DNA of 55,715 nt from Palsa-661 sp035535015 (GTDB lineage Bacteria; Actinomycetota; Acidimicrobiia; Acidimicrobiales; UBA8190): the NCBI GenBank assembly GCA_035535015.1, contig DATLQU010000021.1:1-55715 (forward strand). Reading direction: 5' to 3'. Positions 24,732 to 33,888 of the stretch are shown here, in pieces. The stretch's first letter is position 1. Every line of letters starts with the position of its first letter. Made by a program: the position numbers and the translations under genes. The notes beneath the pieces are model-generated. The model was not told the origin of the DNA and did no database searches. It was given only the letters and a program-made list of their open reading frames with translations.

Positions 24732-25564
24732 CGACGGCCGGCAGCGACGGTCACCAGCTCGTGGTGCAGAGCTTGCGGGCCGGGGTGACGAGCCGCGAGG
24801 TGCTCGCCGGAATCGACTTGGTTGTCGGCAGCGGTGAGGTCCACGCCGTGATGGGCCCGAACGGATCGGGCAAGAGCACTCTGGCCCACGTTCTGATGGG
24901 CCGACCGGGTTACCAGGTGCTCGGAGGAAGTGTGACCCTGGACGGCCATGACCTGCTGGGCCTGCCCGCCTGGCAGCGGGCGCGCCTCGGGCTGTTCCTC
25001 GCCCCGCAGTACCCGACGGAGATCCCGGGGGTGGGCCTCCAGGAGATGCTGGCCGAAGCGCTGGTGGCCACCGGGCACGCACCGGTGGCCGGATCGGGTG
25101 CCGGTTCGGCTACCGACAGAGCGGCCGTGGAGGCGCAACGGGTGGGTCTCGAAACGAAGCTGCTCGATCGACCGGTCAATGTGGACCTGTCGGGCGGCGA
25201 GCGCAAGCGCAGCGAGACCCTGCAGCTGGCCGTCCTCCGTCCTCACATCGCCGTTCTGGACGAGCTCGACTCCGGCCTGGACGTCGACGGACTGCGCGAC
25301 GTGGCCCAACGGGTACGGGCCGGCGTCGGCGAGTGGGGCCTGGGTGTCCTGGCCATCACCCACTATCAGCGTCTGCTCACCGTTCTGCGACCCGACGTCG
25401 TGCACGTCCTCGTGGGCGGACGCATCGTGGCCAGCGGCGGCCCCGAGATGGCCGAGGAGCTCGAACGCACGGGATACGCGCAGTACATCACCCCCGGCGA
25501 TGTGAGGTCCGACGCCGGATCCGTGCGTCGGCCCGGATTCACGGAGCCGGCCCAAGACTCCTGA
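24728..25564 (+). CDS. sufC: SufC-like ATPase, divergent copy
   Basis: The product is 278 residues of the ABC ATPase family. Walker A is GPNGSGKS at 43-50, the signature DLSGGERKR follows, and Walker B with the catalytic Glu is in AVLDELDSGLDVD. The DSGLD element is typical of SufC. Compared with the second copy at 30897 it has a longer middle segment with a Gly/Ser/Ala stretch around residues 118-130 and a 20-residue C-terminal tail. It is coupled to the Rieske gene by GTGA. It probably powers the SufB-SufD complex coded just upstream. Confidence 0.9.
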   Translation: MTTAGSDGHQLVVQSLRAGVTSREVLAGIDLVVGSGEVHAVMGPNGSGKSTLAHVLMGRPGYQVLGGSVTLDGHDLLGLPAWQRARLGLFLAPQYPTEIPGVGLQEMLAEALVATGHAPVAGSGAGSATDRAAVEAQRVGLETKLLDRPVNVDLSGGERKRSETLQLAVLRPHIAVLDELDSGLDVDGLRDVAQRVRAGVGEWGLGVLAITHYQRLLTVLRPDVVHVLVGGRIVASGGPEMAEELERTGYAQYITPGDVRSDAGSVRRPGFTEPAQDS

Positions 25565-25629
25565 ACACATCAGCGGAGCGGGCGGTACCATGATCCGGAC
25601 CATCGGTCGAACGATGACGAGGGGGCCCC

Positions 25630-26808
25630 GTGCGTTTCTTCAGCTTCCATCTCATGCCCTATCCGGATCTGCCACCGGACTATGACGGACCGGCCTGGAT
25701 CACCTGTCCCAACGACTTCTTCGACCCTGCTCTGGGCGGCGAGATCTACAACCGCTACATCGACGAGCTGCTCTACGCCGAAGAGGTCGGCTTTGACGGC
25801 GTCTGCGTCAACGAGCACCATCAGAACGCCTACGGCATCATGCCGTCGCCGAACCTGATCGCCTCGATCCTCGCCCGCCAGACGAAAAGGGTCCGGATCG
25901 CCGTGGTGGGCAATGCACTTCCCCTCTACGACCCGCCCACCCGGGTGGCGGAGGAATTCGCCATGATCGACTGTATAAGTGGAGGTCGACTGATCGCCGG
26001 CATGGTCGTCGGCGGTGGTCCCGAGTACTACTCCTTCTCCCTGAACCCGGCCCACGCCCGGGAGCGGTTCAACGAGGCCCACGACCTGATCATCAAGGCA
26101 TGGACCGAACCGGGACCGTTCGAGTACATCGGGAAGCATTACAAGCTCCGCTACGTCAATACCTGGCCGCGACCGGTTCAGAAGCCGCACCCCGAGGTCT
26201 GGATTCCCGGGGCCGGGTCGCTCGAGACACTCGAGTTCGTGGCCAAGCACCACTACGCGTACATGGGTATCCCGTACTTCCATATCAGCGTGTTCGAACG
26301 GATGTTCTCGTTGATGCGCGAGGCATGCCAGGCCGAGGGCTACGAGGCCGATCCGTCGCAGCTCGGCTGGTTGGTACCGATCTTCGTCGCCGACACCGAC
26401 GCCGAGGCCCGACGCCGGTATGAAGATCACTTCTGGTACTTCGTGCGACGGCTGCTGCCGGGCATCAACATCTCCCCCCCGGGCTACACGTCGGTGCGAT
26501 CCGTCGAGAATGTCATGAAGGGCGCCGGAACCTTCGCCCTCAACCTGGAGACGTGGCAGGAAGTGGTCGACGGTCAGTACGCCATCGTCGGGTCGCCCGA
26601 TACGGTGGCCGAACAGCTGGGGGCCAATATCGAACGCCTGGGTGTGGGCAACCTGCTCGGCCTCTTCCAACTCGGCACCTTGCCGGCCGACGACACCCAC
26701 CGGAACCTGACGCTGTTCGCCAACGAGGTGATGCCCCGGCTCCGTCAGCGCTTCGGGGCCGACGCCGCCGCCGTGGGCACCGCCGCCGGCGCCAGGGAGT
26801 CCTCGTGA
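25630..26808 (+). CDS. LLM class flavin-dependent oxidoreductase
   Basis: The product is 392 residues of the luciferase-like family. It starts RFFSFHLMPYPDLPP and has VCVNEHHQNAYGIMPSPNL, VVGNALPLYDPPTRVAEE and GGRLIAGMVVGG. Group members oxidise small organics with FMN from a reductase, or use F420. GTG 25630 is preceded by GAGGGGGCCC. Its stop overlaps the start of the next alpha/beta hydrolase (GTGA), so the two probably act in one pathway, for example oxidation followed by C-C or ester hydrolysis. Confidence 0.88.
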   Translation: MRFFSFHLMPYPDLPPDYDGPAWITCPNDFFDPALGGEIYNRYIDELLYAEEVGFDGVCVNEHHQNAYGIMPSPNLIASILARQTKRVRIAVVGNALPLYDPPTRVAEEFAMIDCISGGRLIAGMVVGGGPEYYSFSLNPAHARERFNEAHDLIIKAWTEPGPFEYIGKHYKLRYVNTWPRPVQKPHPEVWIPGAGSLETLEFVAKHHYAYMGIPYFHISVFERMFSLMREACQAEGYEADPSQLGWLVPIFVADTDAEARRRYEDHFWYFVRRLLPGINISPPGYTSVRSVENVMKGAGTFALNLETWQEVVDGQYAIVGSPDTVAEQLGANIERLGVGNLLGLFQLGTLPADDTHRNLTLFANEVMPRLRQRFGADAAAVGTAAGARESS

Positions 26809-27617
26809 CCGTTCTCGACGAGGCCAGGCTTCCCACGTCGGTGGGGGAGATCGAAATCCGACGCGGGGGAACGCCCGGTGAGTGTCCCCTCGTCTATCTC
26901 CATTCGGCCCAGGGCGAGGGCGCCGGCATGGTCCTGTTGGAGGAATTGGCTGATGGGCGTGAGGTCGTGGCACCGGTCTTTCCCGGCTTTGGCGCGTCCC
27001 AGGGCCTCGAGGCCATCGACGACATCGAAGACGCGTCCTTCCACCTCCTCGACGTGCTCGACCGGCTCGAATTCCCCCAAGTGGATCTCCTGGGTCTGTC
27101 GCTCGGTGGTTGGATGGCCGCCGAGTTGGCGACGCGCTGGCCCGACCGGGTCCGACGTGTGGTTCTGGTGAATGCGGTGGGCCTCTATGTCGAAGGGGCG
27201 CCCATCACGGAAATCTTCGGACGCCCGCTGGACGAACTGGCCGACGAGCTGTTCGCCGATCCCGAGCACCCGGTGGCCCAGTTGATGCGGGCCATGGCTC
27301 AAGCCGAACAGAACCCGGGTGAGATCCCTTTCGACATGATCCGGCCCATGATCCAGGCCCAGGCGGCCACGGCCAAGCTCGGATGGAACCCCTATCTGCA
27401 CAACCCGAAGCTCGGCGGCCGGCTCCGACGGATCAGCGCGCCGGCACTGGTGCTTCGCGGCCGGCACGACGGCATCGTTCCCCGGGCTCATGCCGAGGCC
27501 TATGCGGCCGGAATTCCCGATGCCCGGCTCGTCGATCTCGACGACGCCGCGCACATGGCCACTCTCGAGGTCCCCGCCGAGGTGGCGCGCCTGGTCCACA
27601 GCCATCTCCAAGGTTGA
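26805..27617 (+). CDS. Alpha/beta hydrolase coupled to the LLM oxidoreductase
   Basis: The product is 270 residues from GTG 26805, which overlaps the previous stop. The nucleophile is Ser in GLSLGGWMA, the acid is in GRHDGIVP and the His is in DAAHMATLE. There is a helical cap between. The fold resembles C-C hydrolases and esterases, but the exact chemistry cannot be told. The tight coupling to a flavin-dependent oxidoreductase suggests it hydrolyses that enzyme's product. Confidence 0.88.
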   Translation: MTVLDEARLPTSVGEIEIRRGGTPGECPLVYLHSAQGEGAGMVLLEELADGREVVAPVFPGFGASQGLEAIDDIEDASFHLLDVLDRLEFPQVDLLGLSLGGWMAAELATRWPDRVRRVVLVNAVGLYVEGAPITEIFGRPLDELADELFADPEHPVAQLMRAMAQAEQNPGEIPFDMIRPMIQAQAATAKLGWNPYLHNPKLGGRLRRISAPALVLRGRHDGIVPRAHAEAYAAGIPDARLVDLDDAAHMATLEVPAEVARLVHSHLQG

Positions 27618-27712
27618 GCGTCCGGCCGGCGCATCGGGATCGAGGCTCGTCCCCGTAGCGCCGACCGGCGCGCCCTCGACCCCGTGAACGACGCTGGTAC
27701 CGTTCTGGCCCT

Positions 27713-29035
27713 ATGGCGCGACGTGTCGAACCGGGCTCGAGCGCGGCACGTCGCGGGCGCCATTCCGCTTCTCGAGGCAAACGTCGTCCGGGCACGTTGC
27801 CGACGGCCACGGCGAGCGCGGGCGAGGTGGTGCCATCGACGGCGGTACCGGGAAAGAGAAAGCGTAAGAGGCGGGCCGGAGAGCGGATCCTGCGGGTGGC
27901 CATCGTCCTCGTCGCCCTCACTCTCATCGGCGCCGGCAGCGTCTACGGGTATCTGCGGTTCCGTCTGGGCCAGATCCCCACGGTCAAGTGCAAGACCTGC
28001 GCGGCGGTACCGAGCGGAGCGCCGTACAACGTCCTCATCGTCGGTTCGGACACCCGCGTCGGGAACACCGGGGGCGCGGCGAAGGCGTTCGGCAGCGCGG
28101 CCCTGGTCGGGGGTCAGCGAAGCGACACCATAAAGATCCTGCATGTCGATCCGGCATCAGGGACGGCCCGACTTCTGTCCATTCCCCGTGACACCTATGT
28201 GCGGCTGTCGGGCCTCCCGAATGATTCGGGTCTGTCTACCGACAACAAGATCAATGCCGCCTTCAATTTCGGGCCGAACGCCCTCATTGCCACCATCCAA
28301 AACACCTTCGGGATCGAAATCTCCCATTTCGTCATCATCGATTTCACCGGGGTGGTCGACCTGGTGAACTCGGTCGGGGGAATAAACCTCAACTTCCCCT
28401 ATCCCGTCCGAGACAACGACAACGGCAACAACAACTCCGGGCTCAATGTTCCGAAAGCCGGCTGCCAGACACTGAACGGGAACATGGCGCTGGCCCTGGC
28501 CCGCTCGCGCTTTTATGAGTACGAAGTGCGACCCGGCTACTGGCTGTTCGACGGCAGCGGCGACCTCGGTCGCATCCAGCGCCAGAACGTCATCATCAAG
28601 GCGGTCATCGACAAGGCGCACTCGACCTACAACCCGTTGACGCTGAACGCCTTCCTCGGGTCCGTGGTCCACGATGTCACCGTCGACCAGAACACCTCCG
28701 GGAGCGATCTGCTCGACCTCGTGCAGAAATACCACGCGTTTTCGGGATCCAGTCTGGAGACGGCCACCCTCCCGACCGTCGGTGCCTATTCCTCCATCGG
28801 CGGCGACGTCCAGGTCGTGCAGGAGCCGGCCGCCGAACAGATGATCACCCAATTTCTCGGTGCCCCGCCGGCTGCCATTGTGACATCGCCTCTCACGCAG
28901 TACGGCTCATCGGTGACGGTCCCGTCCACCACCGTCCCCCCGCTGTCCACGACCACCTCGCCCTCCCGCTCGATTTCGCCCACCACGACGACCACCGTGC
29001 CCGGCACCGGGCCCTTCAATCCCGCCGCCTGCTAA
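27713..29035 (+). CDS. LCP (LytR-CpsA-Psr) family cell-wall ligase
   Basis: The product is 440 residues. A basic cytoplasmic N-terminus is followed by one membrane helix at about residues 61-82 and an outer LCP domain. LCP motifs include NVLIVGSDTR, QRSDTIKILHVD, LLSIPRDTYV and NKINAAFNFG, then DGSGDLGRIQRQ. LCP proteins attach wall polymers such as arabinogalactan or teichoic acid to peptidoglycan. A CKTC pair lies just outside the membrane. The last 45 residues are Thr/Ser/Pro-rich. It lies inside the suf locus with no clear link to it. Confidence 0.92.
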   Translation: MARRVEPGSSAARRGRHSASRGKRRPGTLPTATASAGEVVPSTAVPGKRKRKRRAGERILRVAIVLVALTLIGAGSVYGYLRFRLGQIPTVKCKTCAAVPSGAPYNVLIVGSDTRVGNTGGAAKAFGSAALVGGQRSDTIKILHVDPASGTARLLSIPRDTYVRLSGLPNDSGLSTDNKINAAFNFGPNALIATIQNTFGIEISHFVIIDFTGVVDLVNSVGGINLNFPYPVRDNDNGNNNSGLNVPKAGCQTLNGNMALALARSRFYEYEVRPGYWLFDGSGDLGRIQRQNVIIKAVIDKAHSTYNPLTLNAFLGSVVHDVTVDQNTSGSDLLDLVQKYHAFSGSSLETATLPTVGAYSSIGGDVQVVQEPAAEQMITQFLGAPPAAIVTSPLTQYGSSVTVPSTTVPPLSTTTSPSRSISPTTTTTVPGTGPFNPAAC

Positions 29036-29042
29036 CGGCCCG

Positions 29043-29058
29043 CCCACCGCCCGGTGGG
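29043..29058. terminator. GC hairpin between convergent LCP and sufU genes
   Basis: CCCACCG (29043-29049) and CGGTGGG (29052-29058) can pair in the 66-base gap between two convergent genes. The stem would have to open to about 6 bp to leave a workable loop. There is no U-run. It is a possible bidirectional terminator. Confidence 0.35.
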
Positions 29059-29101
29059 TGGCCGCCCACGCCTGGACCGCAGCGTCGAGCGACCAGTTCC
29101 G

Positions 29102-29602
29102 TCAGTCCGAGGGGGTAGCCGGGGCCGCGGACTCGGCTTCGTCGAGGCCTTGGGCCAGGGTGTTCCACGAGAGGGTGGCGCACTTGATCCGCACCGGGAA
29201 CTTGACCACTCCCTGGAGCGCGGCCAGCTCGCCGAGCGATTCGGGATCGAGCGCCACGGGGTCGTCGGCCTCACCGTCGGCGTCACCCAGTCGAGCTTCG
29301 TGGATGGACATCATCGCCTTGAAGGTGCGGATGAGGTCGCGAACCTCGGGCAAGGACTTGCCCTTCACCGCCCCCGACATGAGAGAGGCCGAGGACTGGC
29401 TGATCGAGCAGCCCTGTCCGGAGATGCGGATGTCCTTCAGGGTGCCGTCGTCGACGTCCACGTAGACGACGACCTCGTCCCCGCACAGGGGATTGAAGCC
29501 CTCGGCGCGGCGGGCCGGCGGGCTCGGCAGTTCGCCCCGGTTCCGGGGGCTGCGGTAGTGGTCGAGGATGATTTCGCGGTAGAGGTCTTCCAGTCCGGGC
29601 AT
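29102..29602 (-). CDS. sufU: SufU-type sulfur-transfer/NifU-like protein
   Basis: The product is 166 residues from the ATG at 29602, with GAGGAG 6 bases upstream. The conserved ligands are Cys40 and Asp42 (LCGDEV), Cys65 (GQGCSISQSSASLMS) and Cys141 (IKCATLSW). SufU accepts persulfide sulfur from SufS through a zinc-bound cysteine and is the partner of SufS in Gram-positive SUF systems. A roughly 10-residue acidic insert sits before the last Cys. It is the last gene of the minus-strand unit sufC-sufS-sufU. Confidence 0.93.
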   Translation of the reverse strand: MPGLEDLYREIILDHYRSPRNRGELPSPPARRAEGFNPLCGDEVVVYVDVDDGTLKDIRISGQGCSISQSSASLMSGAVKGKSLPEVRDLIRTFKAMMSIHEARLGDADGEADDPVALDPESLGELAALQGVVKFPVRIKCATLSWNTLAQGLDEAESAAPATPSD

Positions 29603-29667
29603 GGTCTCCTCGCGTGCCACCCGGCTCACCCGGGCAGGCGATCGTCTATGACAAGGCGGACGGGCCG

Positions 29668-30894
29668 CTACCCGAAGAGGGTACCGGCCTCGGCCAACGC
29701 GTCGGCCAGGGTGTCGACGTCCGATTCATCGTTGTAGAGGTAGAGCGAAGCTCGCGCCGTGGCCGTTACCCCCAGGCGACGCATGAGCGGTTTGGCACAG
29801 TGGTGACCGGCCCTGACGCATACGCCCCGTTGATCGAGGACCTGGGCCAGATCGTGCGGGTGGACGTCGCGGTAGGCGAGCGACAGCACCCCTCCCCGCT
29901 CTTCGGTCGTGGGCGGTCCGAAGATCGTGAGGTCGTCACCGAAGCGATGGGTCAAGGTGTCGAGGGCATAGGCGGTCAGGGCCACCTCGTACTTGTGGAT
30001 GGCTTCCATGCCGACGGCGTCGAGGTAGGTGATGGCGGCACCGAAGCCCACCGCCTCGGCGATGGGGGGTGTCCCCGCCTCGAACTTCCAGGGGAGCTCG
30101 TTCGTCGTAAACCCGTCTCGACGGACATCGGCGATCATCCCGCCGCCGCCCATGAACGGAGGCATGGCCTCGAGCAGGTCCCGTTTGGCCCACAGCACGC
30201 CGATTCCGGTGGGGCCGAGCATCTTGTGGGCGCTGAAGACCAGGAAGTCACAGCCGAGGGCGCGCACATCGGTGGGAAGGTGGGGAACCGATTGAGCTCC
30301 GTCGGCCAGGACCAGGGCGCCGGCGCGATGGGCCGCGTCGGCGATGCGGGCGAAAGGAGTGATCGTCCCGAGGACGTTCGACATGGTCGTGCAGGCCACC
30401 AGCTTCACGCCGTCGACGAGCCGGTCGAGTTCGGACAGGTCGAGTCGGTAATCGTCGGCCACGGGAATCCAGCGAAGCTCGATACCGCGTTCCTCGGCCA
30501 GCATCAGCCAGGGAACCAGGTTGGCGTGGTGCTCCATGTCGGTGAGCAGGACGGCATCGCCCGGTTTGAGGGTCTGCCGACCCCAGGTGAGGGCCACCAG
30601 GTTCACCGCCTCGGTGGCGTTCTTCGTGAAGATCACCTCTCGAGCCGGGTCCGGCGCCTCGATGAACCGACCGACCGCCGTGCGCGCCGCCTCGTAGCGC
30701 CGGTCCGCCTCCTCGGCGATGGCGTAGACGCCGCGGTGCACGTTGGCATGAGTGGTTTCGTAGTAGTCGTCCATGGCGTCGAGAACGGCCTGGGGACGTT
30801 GTGAGGAGGACGCCGAGTCGAGATAGACGAGACGACGACCGTGCACGGTCTGTTCCAGGAGCGGGAAGTCGCCCTTGCAGGATGCGATATCCAT
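29668..30894 (-). CDS. sufS: Cysteine desulfurase SufS
   Basis: The product is 408 residues of the group II, class V aminotransferase fold. PLP binds Lys224 in FSAHKMLGPTG, and the persulfide-carrying Cys366 is in RAGHHCAKPLM. NATEAVNLVA and ADGAQSVPH bind PLP. The enzyme releases sulfur from cysteine and hands it to SufU. I chose the ATG at 30894 because GGAGG lies 5 bases before it. A GTG at 30909 inside sufC is also in frame. The gap to sufC is 2 bases. Confidence 0.95.
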   Translation of the reverse strand: MDIASCKGDFPLLEQTVHGRRLVYLDSASSSQRPQAVLDAMDDYYETTHANVHRGVYAIAEEADRRYEAARTAVGRFIEAPDPAREVIFTKNATEAVNLVALTWGRQTLKPGDAVLLTDMEHHANLVPWLMLAEERGIELRWIPVADDYRLDLSELDRLVDGVKLVACTTMSNVLGTITPFARIADAAHRAGALVLADGAQSVPHLPTDVRALGCDFLVFSAHKMLGPTGIGVLWAKRDLLEAMPPFMGGGGMIADVRRDGFTTNELPWKFEAGTPPIAEAVGFGAAITYLDAVGMEAIHKYEVALTAYALDTLTHRFGDDLTIFGPPTTEERGGVLSLAYRDVHPHDLAQVLDQRGVCVRAGHHCAKPLMRRLGVTATARASLYLYNDESDVDTLADALAEAGTLFG

Positions 30895-30896
30895 CG

Positions 30897-31640
30897 TCAC
30901 CTCCGCCACGATTCGTAGCCTTCGACCTCGAGCCGGTCGGCCAGCTCGGGTCCGCCGGACTCCACCACCCGACCGTCGACCAGGACGTGGACGGCGTCGG
31001 GTCGCAGCAACTCGAGGATCTTGGTGTAGTGGGTCACCAGAAGGACCCCCAACGACGGGCGCTCCTTCCTCACCGTCTGAACGCCGTCGGCCACGATGCG
31101 CAAGGCGTCGATGTCGAGACCGGAGTCAGTCTCGTCGAGAACGGCGAGCTCGGGATCGAGCAGTGCCATCTGCAGAATCTCGTTGCGCTTCTTCTCGCCC
31201 CCGGAGAATCCCTCGTTCAGATACCGCTCGCCGAAGACCGGGTCCATACCCAGGCGCTTCATCCACTCGAGCATCGACATCCGGACCTCGAGCACGGACC
31301 TGTCCTCACCCACGCGGGCGGAGACGGCCTGGCGAAGGAACTGGATCACCGATACCCCGGCGATCTCCTCCGGATACTGGAAGGCGAGGAAGAGTCCCGC
31401 CTTCCCCCTCACGTCCGTGGGCCAGGCCGTGACATCCTGGCCCCGGAACAGGATCGAGCCTGCCGTCACGCGGTAGGCCGGGTTCCCGAGCAGGGTGCTG
31501 GCCAGGGTGGACTTCCCCGACCCGTTGGGGCCCATCAGAGCGTGGATCTGTCCTTCAGCCAAGGTGAGGTCGACACCGCGCAGGATCTCGGTGTCCTCGA
31601 CCGTCACGTGCAGGCCTTTGACCTCGAGCAACGGAATCAC
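30897..31640 (-). CDS. sufC: SufC ATPase, canonical copy
   Basis: The product is 247 residues, the normal SufC length. Walker A GPNGSGKS is at 37-44, then FLAFQYPEEIAGVSV, the signature GFSGGEKKRNEILQ, and Walker B in AVLDETDSGLDIDAL. These match SufC of other bacteria closely, more so than the copy at 24728. It starts with GTG and leads the minus-strand unit with sufS and sufU. A perfect palindrome at 31672-31685 sits 32 bases upstream. It presumably serves SufB-SufD too, in competition or in alternation with the other copy. Confidence 0.95.
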   Translation of the reverse strand: MIPLLEVKGLHVTVEDTEILRGVDLTLAEGQIHALMGPNGSGKSTLASTLLGNPAYRVTAGSILFRGQDVTAWPTDVRGKAGLFLAFQYPEEIAGVSVIQFLRQAVSARVGEDRSVLEVRMSMLEWMKRLGMDPVFGERYLNEGFSGGEKKRNEILQMALLDPELAVLDETDSGLDIDALRIVADGVQTVRKERPSLGVLLVTHYTKILELLRPDAVHVLVDGRVVESGGPELADRLEVEGYESWRR

Positions 31641-31671
31641 AGCCGGAGTCTATCGCCGGGTGTTGATTAGC

Positions 31672-31685
31672 ACTACGGCCGTAGT
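31672..31685. promoter_or_regulatory. Perfect 14-bp palindrome between sufC and the debranching enzyme gene
   Basis: ACTACGGCCGTAGT is fully symmetric and lies 32 bases before the sufC start and 59 before the start at 31744. It contains the ACTA-N5-GTAG pattern also seen before sufB. A TTGATT at 31663 could be a -35 box for the plus-strand gene. An operator for the suf genes is the simplest reading. Confidence 0.6.
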
Positions 31686-31743
31686 AGGAATTCCGTCCCG
31701 GTGGAACCTGACCACTCTGTGTGTCCGGTAGCGTCCTGGCCCA

Positions 31744-33888
31744 ATGAGTGATCCCTGGACCTACTCGGGCAAGGTGACAGTCCTGGACCAGGCCAGTGGG
31801 GTGGTCACCCTGGTGGACGAATCCACCTTCGCCATCAGCGGGCTGGCCGGGGACATGGTGGTGGGGTCGGCCCAGGGCCTGTTCGTCAGGGACACCAGGA
31901 TCCTGTCCCGCATGGAATTGCGGGTGAACGGGGCCCGTCCCGAGGCGCTGGCGGCCGTCACCGACGACCCCTTCTCGGCCACGTTCGTCTCCCGGTGCCG
32001 GCCCCGTCCGGGACAGGCCGACTCGACCCTGATGGTCTTCCGGGCCCGCTATGTCGGTCAGGGAATGCGCGAGGACCTGATCCTCCGCAACTTCGGCGAC
32101 GAGCCCACCTTCTGTTCCATCGAGCTGTTCGTCGACTCCGACTTCGCCGACCTCTTCGCCGTCAAGGAGGGTCGGGCCGGCGATCCCGACGGCGAGATCA
32201 CCCGTGAACAGCGGCCCAGCGGCATCTCGCTGTCCTACCGGCGGGGCACGGTGAGCAGGGGTATGGCGCTCGAGTTCTCGCCCACCCCGTCGGCCGTGGC
32301 CGAGGACATGGTGAGCTTCGAGGTCATCGTTCCCGCCCACGGCGAGTGGAAGGCCTGCACCGAGGTTCATCCCGTCATCGAGGGAAAGACCATCGATCCC
32401 CGTTACCTCTGCGGACAACCGGTCGACCGAGCGGCGCCGGCCGAGCGCCTGGCCCGTTGGCGTCGGCAGGTACCCCAGGTCGAGACGGACCACGAAGGAC
32501 TCGGAGACGTCCTCACCCGCAGCGCCGAAGACCTCGGGGCTCTGCGTATCTTCGATCCCGATTTCCCCGAACGGGTCGTGGTGGCCGCCGGTGCGCCCTG
32601 GTTCATGACCGTTTTCGGACGGGACTCACTGATCACCTCATGGATGGCCCTGCTCGTCGATCCGGACCTGGCTCTGGGTGTTCTGCAGACCCTGGCCCGA
32701 TTCCAGGGCCAGGACATCGACCCGCGCAGCGACGAGCAACCGGGGAGAATCCTCCACGAGATGCGCTTCGGAGAGGCTCCGTCTCTGTCCCTCGGAGGGG
32801 GCAGCATCTACTACGGCACGGCCGACGCCACGCCGCTGTTCGTCATGTTGCTGGGTGAACTGCGGCGCTGGGGCCTGGCCCGCGAAGCCGTCGAGGAACT
32901 GCTCCCCAATGCCGAGCGCGCCCTCGAATGGATCGAGAGATTCGGTGACGTGGACGGCGACGGCTACGTCGAGTACCACCGGGCGACGGACAGGGGATTG
33001 GTCAACCAGGGCTGGAAAGACTCCTGGGATGGCATTCGCTACGCCGACGGAACGGTCGCCAATGCCCCCATAGCCCTGTGCGAGGTGCAGGCCTATGTCT
33101 ACAGCGCCTATCTGGCCCGGGCGCATTTCGCCCAGGAAGCAGGGGACCACGCCACCTTCGACCGGTACCGGGCCAAAGCCACCCAACTGAAGACGGACTT
33201 CAACCGGGACTTCTGGCTCGAAGAGAAGGGCTGGTTCGCCATAGGTCTCGATCACGACAAGCGGCCTATCGACTCTCTCACCTCCAACATCGGCCACTGC
33301 CTGTGGACCGGCATCATCGATAACGACAAAGCCAAGATCGTGGCCGACAAGCTGCTCTCTCCCGAGATGTTCAGCGGTTGGGGTGTCCGCACCCTGGCCA
33401 ACTCCATGGGCGGCTACAACCCGATCAGTTACCACTGCGGATCGGTCTGGCCCCACGACACGGCCATCGTTGCCGCCGGCTTGTCCCGCTACGGATACCG
33501 CGAACATGCCGAAAGGCTGATCAACGCCCTCCTCGACGCGGCCGTGAAGCTCGGTGGCCGGCTTCCCGAGCTCTTCAGCGGGTTGGACCGCCACGAACTC
33601 TCTGCTCCTGTGGGCTACCCCACCTCGTGCTCGCCCCAGGCCTGGTCGGCGGCATCGCCGCTGTTGTGCCTGCGCACCATCTTGCGCCTGGATCCGTGGA
33701 TTCCCTATGGCCAGACGTGGTTGGCGCCCCGCCTTCCGGCCGGCATGAACTACCTGAAGGTGCAAGGCATCCCCTTGGCCGGGTCGCGCGTCACCGTCGA
33801 GGTCGAAGGTGACGACGTCGAGGTGACCGGCTTGCCGCCCGAGATCGAACTCGTGCGGGATCCGAGGCACCCCTCGACCTCGGTATGA
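31744..33888 (+). CDS. Amylo-alpha-1,6-glucosidase/glycogen debranching N-terminal domain protein
   Basis: The product is 714 residues. The N-terminal part (about 1-200) matches the bacterial glycogen debranching N-terminal domain, with SAQGLFVRDTRILSRMEL. The C-terminal part is an (alpha/alpha)6 barrel with TVFGRDSLITSWMALLVDP, DGDGYVEYHRATDRGLVNQG, WKDSWDGI and GSVWPHDTAIVAAG. Such proteins hydrolyse branched or alpha-linked glucosides in the cytosol. The acids in the WKDSWD and WPHD regions are candidate catalytic residues. The stop overlaps the GNAT start (ATGA). Confidence 0.88.
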   Translation: MSDPWTYSGKVTVLDQASGVVTLVDESTFAISGLAGDMVVGSAQGLFVRDTRILSRMELRVNGARPEALAAVTDDPFSATFVSRCRPRPGQADSTLMVFRARYVGQGMREDLILRNFGDEPTFCSIELFVDSDFADLFAVKEGRAGDPDGEITREQRPSGISLSYRRGTVSRGMALEFSPTPSAVAEDMVSFEVIVPAHGEWKACTEVHPVIEGKTIDPRYLCGQPVDRAAPAERLARWRRQVPQVETDHEGLGDVLTRSAEDLGALRIFDPDFPERVVVAAGAPWFMTVFGRDSLITSWMALLVDPDLALGVLQTLARFQGQDIDPRSDEQPGRILHEMRFGEAPSLSLGGGSIYYGTADATPLFVMLLGELRRWGLAREAVEELLPNAERALEWIERFGDVDGDGYVEYHRATDRGLVNQGWKDSWDGIRYADGTVANAPIALCEVQAYVYSAYLARAHFAQEAGDHATFDRYRAKATQLKTDFNRDFWLEEKGWFAIGLDHDKRPIDSLTSNIGHCLWTGIIDNDKAKIVADKLLSPEMFSGWGVRTLANSMGGYNPISYHCGSVWPHDTAIVAAGLSRYGYREHAERLINALLDAAVKLGGRLPELFSGLDRHELSAPVGYPTSCSPQAWSAASPLLCLRTILRLDPWIPYGQTWLAPRLPAGMNYLKVQGIPLAGSRVTVEVEGDDVEVTGLPPEIELVRDPRHPSTSV

